From Parafrankia sp. EUN1f (GTDB lineage Bacteria > Actinomycetota > Actinomycetes > Frankiales > Frankiaceae): 56,436 nt of DNA. The translations under genes were made by a program, and so were the position numbers. Where the stretch lies: the NCBI RefSeq assembly GCF_000177675.1, contig NZ_ADGX01000053.1:15-56450 (forward strand), written 5' to 3'. Position 1 is the first letter of the stretch, and every line of letters starts with the position of its first letter. Below, piece after piece: positions 55,475-56,436 of the stretch. Below the pieces are notes generated by a model, which saw only the letters and a program-made list of their open reading frames with translations, was not told where the DNA came from and searched no databases.

Positions 55475-56436
55475 GTGGACCGAGTGCCCGTGAGCGTCAT
55501 CATCCCCGCCTACAACGAGGCGCAGCGACTTCCGCAGTCGCTGCCGCACCTGCTGGCGGTGGTGAGCCGGATCCCCAGGGTCGAGGTGATCGTCGTCGAC
55601 GACGGCAGCACCGACGGCACCGCCGGCATCGCCGAGGACCTGTTCGGGGATCATCCGAGCCATCGGGTCGTGCGCCTGCCGTGGAACTGCGGGAAGGGCA
55701 CCGCGGTGCGGGCCGGTGTCGCCGCCGCCCACGGCCAGTCGATCGTCTTCATGGACGCCGACGGCGCCTCCGACGTGAACGACCTCCCGCTGCTGCTCGC
55801 CGCGCTCGAGCACGCGGAGGTCGCGCTCGGGTCGCGCCGCATCGGTGACGGCGCGACCAGGACCAGCGGGCGCAAGGCCGGGAGCTGGGCCTTCAACCAG
55901 CTCACCCGTTCGCTCGCCGCGTTGGACGTGGCCGACACCCAGTGCGGCTTCAAGGCCTTCCGGCACGCCGAAGCCAAGATCCTGTTCAGCCTCGCCCGGT
56001 CGACCGGCTTCGGTTTCGACGTCGAGGTGCTCTCGATCGCGCGCTCGATGGGCTACCGTATCGCGGAGGTTCCGGTGCGCTGGAACGAGACCCCCGGCGG
56101 GACGTTCCGGATGACCCGGCACACCCCGGCGATGATCGTCGACGTCGTGCGGGCCCGGCGCTATCTCAGCCGGGCTGGGCTGACGCCGGTCACCCGTCGG
56201 GAACGACTCGATGAGCTGGGCGTCGTGGACGCCTCGGACCTCATCGGCGCTCCTGTGCCCCCGCGCGCCGTGCCGTCGAACGTCGCGCCGGCGAGTGCGG
56301 TGCCGTCACATGTGGTGCCCTCGAACACAGCGCCCTCGGGTGCCGCGGCCTCGGGCGCGGCACCGTCGAATGCGGCGGCGCCGCGCCAGGCGCCTACCCG
56401 TCCGGGTCGGCCGGCGTGGCCGGCGTCGCCCTCGCG
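55475..56436 (+). CDS. GT2 glycosyltransferase, DPM1/ALG5-like, cut by window end
   Basis: At least 320 residues; the frame is open at the window end. GTG 55475 follows GAGGGG. The GT-A fold shows VSVIIPAYNEAQRLPQSL, EVIVVDDGSTDGTA, GKGTAVRAGVAAA, the DXD-like FMDADGASD, and DTQCGFKAF. C-terminal blocks (GFGFDVEVLSIARSMGY, EVPVRWNETPGGTFR) are those of dolichyl/polyprenyl-phosphate beta-glycosyltransferases. It should charge polyprenyl phosphate with a sugar for envelope glycosylation. An Ala/Pro/Ser-rich low-complexity tail follows from about residue 265. Confidence 0.9.
   Translation, partial: MDRVPVSVIIPAYNEAQRLPQSLPHLLAVVSRIPRVEVIVVDDGSTDGTAGIAEDLFGDHPSHRVVRLPWNCGKGTAVRAGVAAAHGQSIVFMDADGASDVNDLPLLLAALEHAEVALGSRRIGDGATRTSGRKAGSWAFNQLTRSLAALDVADTQCGFKAFRHAEAKILFSLARSTGFGFDVEVLSIARSMGYRIAEVPVRWNETPGGTFRMTRHTPAMIVDVVRARRYLSRAGLTPVTRRERLDELGVVDASDLIGAPVPPRAVPSNVAPASAVPSHVVPSNTAPSGAAASGAAPSNAAAPRQAPTRPGRPAWPASPS

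Overview
The window is high-GC actinobacterial DNA. Overlapping ATGA/GTGA starts, frequent GTG starts, a mycothiol-type thiol oxidoreductase, a group II truncated globin, MprA/B-type signalling and the housekeeping gene order together suggest a Frankia-like member of the Frankiales. That assignment is inferred from gene content; no rRNA is present.

Left accessory region (1 to about 8 kb). A gene with near-identical 132-bp tandem repeats enters from the left. It is followed by a decayed relic of an HD/Nudix/XRE module whose intact version lies at 14.0-15.9 kb. Then come small toxin-antitoxin-like units: a ribbon-helix-helix/Doc pair (1386-1960) whose Doc protein lacks the usual catalytic His, and a three-gene XRE/ImmA-IrrE/PIN operon (2707-4546). 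They are separated by copies of a ~120-bp dispersed direct repeat (1181, 2202, 4677). Beyond these lie an AlbA_2/HATPase/winged-helix protein, with the same tandem 9-mer motif at its promoter and beyond its 3' end, and a frameshifted gene resembling the C-terminal region of SWIM zinc-finger proteins.

Integrative element (8006-24174). A tyrosine integrase sits next to a tRNA-Arg(UCU) gene on the minus strand. The 3' 44 bp of that tRNA are repeated exactly at 8006-8049, as expected for an actinomycete integrative and conjugative element (AICE). The backbone is an excisionase-like protein, a frameshifted RepSA-type replication protein, a TraB/FtsK translocase, XRE regulators and a Nudix/HD pair. 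A third copy of the tRNA-derived core lies at 11555-11575, with integrase arm-like repeats just inside it. The arrangement is therefore att / TIR-STAND-TPR gene / att / AICE / att, like an ICE with an accreted cis-mobilisable cassette. Two candidate anti-phage modules are carried: the TIR-STAND-TPR protein (8449-11292) alone in the left cassette, and a HEPN + DUF262 pair (11819-13832) at the left end of the AICE proper. Both are visibly lower in GC than their surroundings.

Chromosomal region (24.2-56.4 kb). This is ordinary actinobacterial core: aldo/keto reductase, a long-tailed SSB paralogue, a GT-C-like membrane protein, a frame-disrupted DUF1254/DUF1214 protein, EttA, truncated globin, a GH13 enzyme, a GAF-SpoIIE-HATPase phosphatase, an NAD-dependent epimerase/DUF2867 protein, an HNH endonuclease, MscS, an MprA/MprB-like two-component pair joined to MalQ, a DUF5130-like pair, PepN, an AI-2E-type transporter, an Rv2466c-like protein, RpiB and a GT2 glycosyltransferase cut by the window end. 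Several of these proteins carry low-complexity tails or inserts encoded by short tandem repeats. Strong GC hairpins separate several transcription units.
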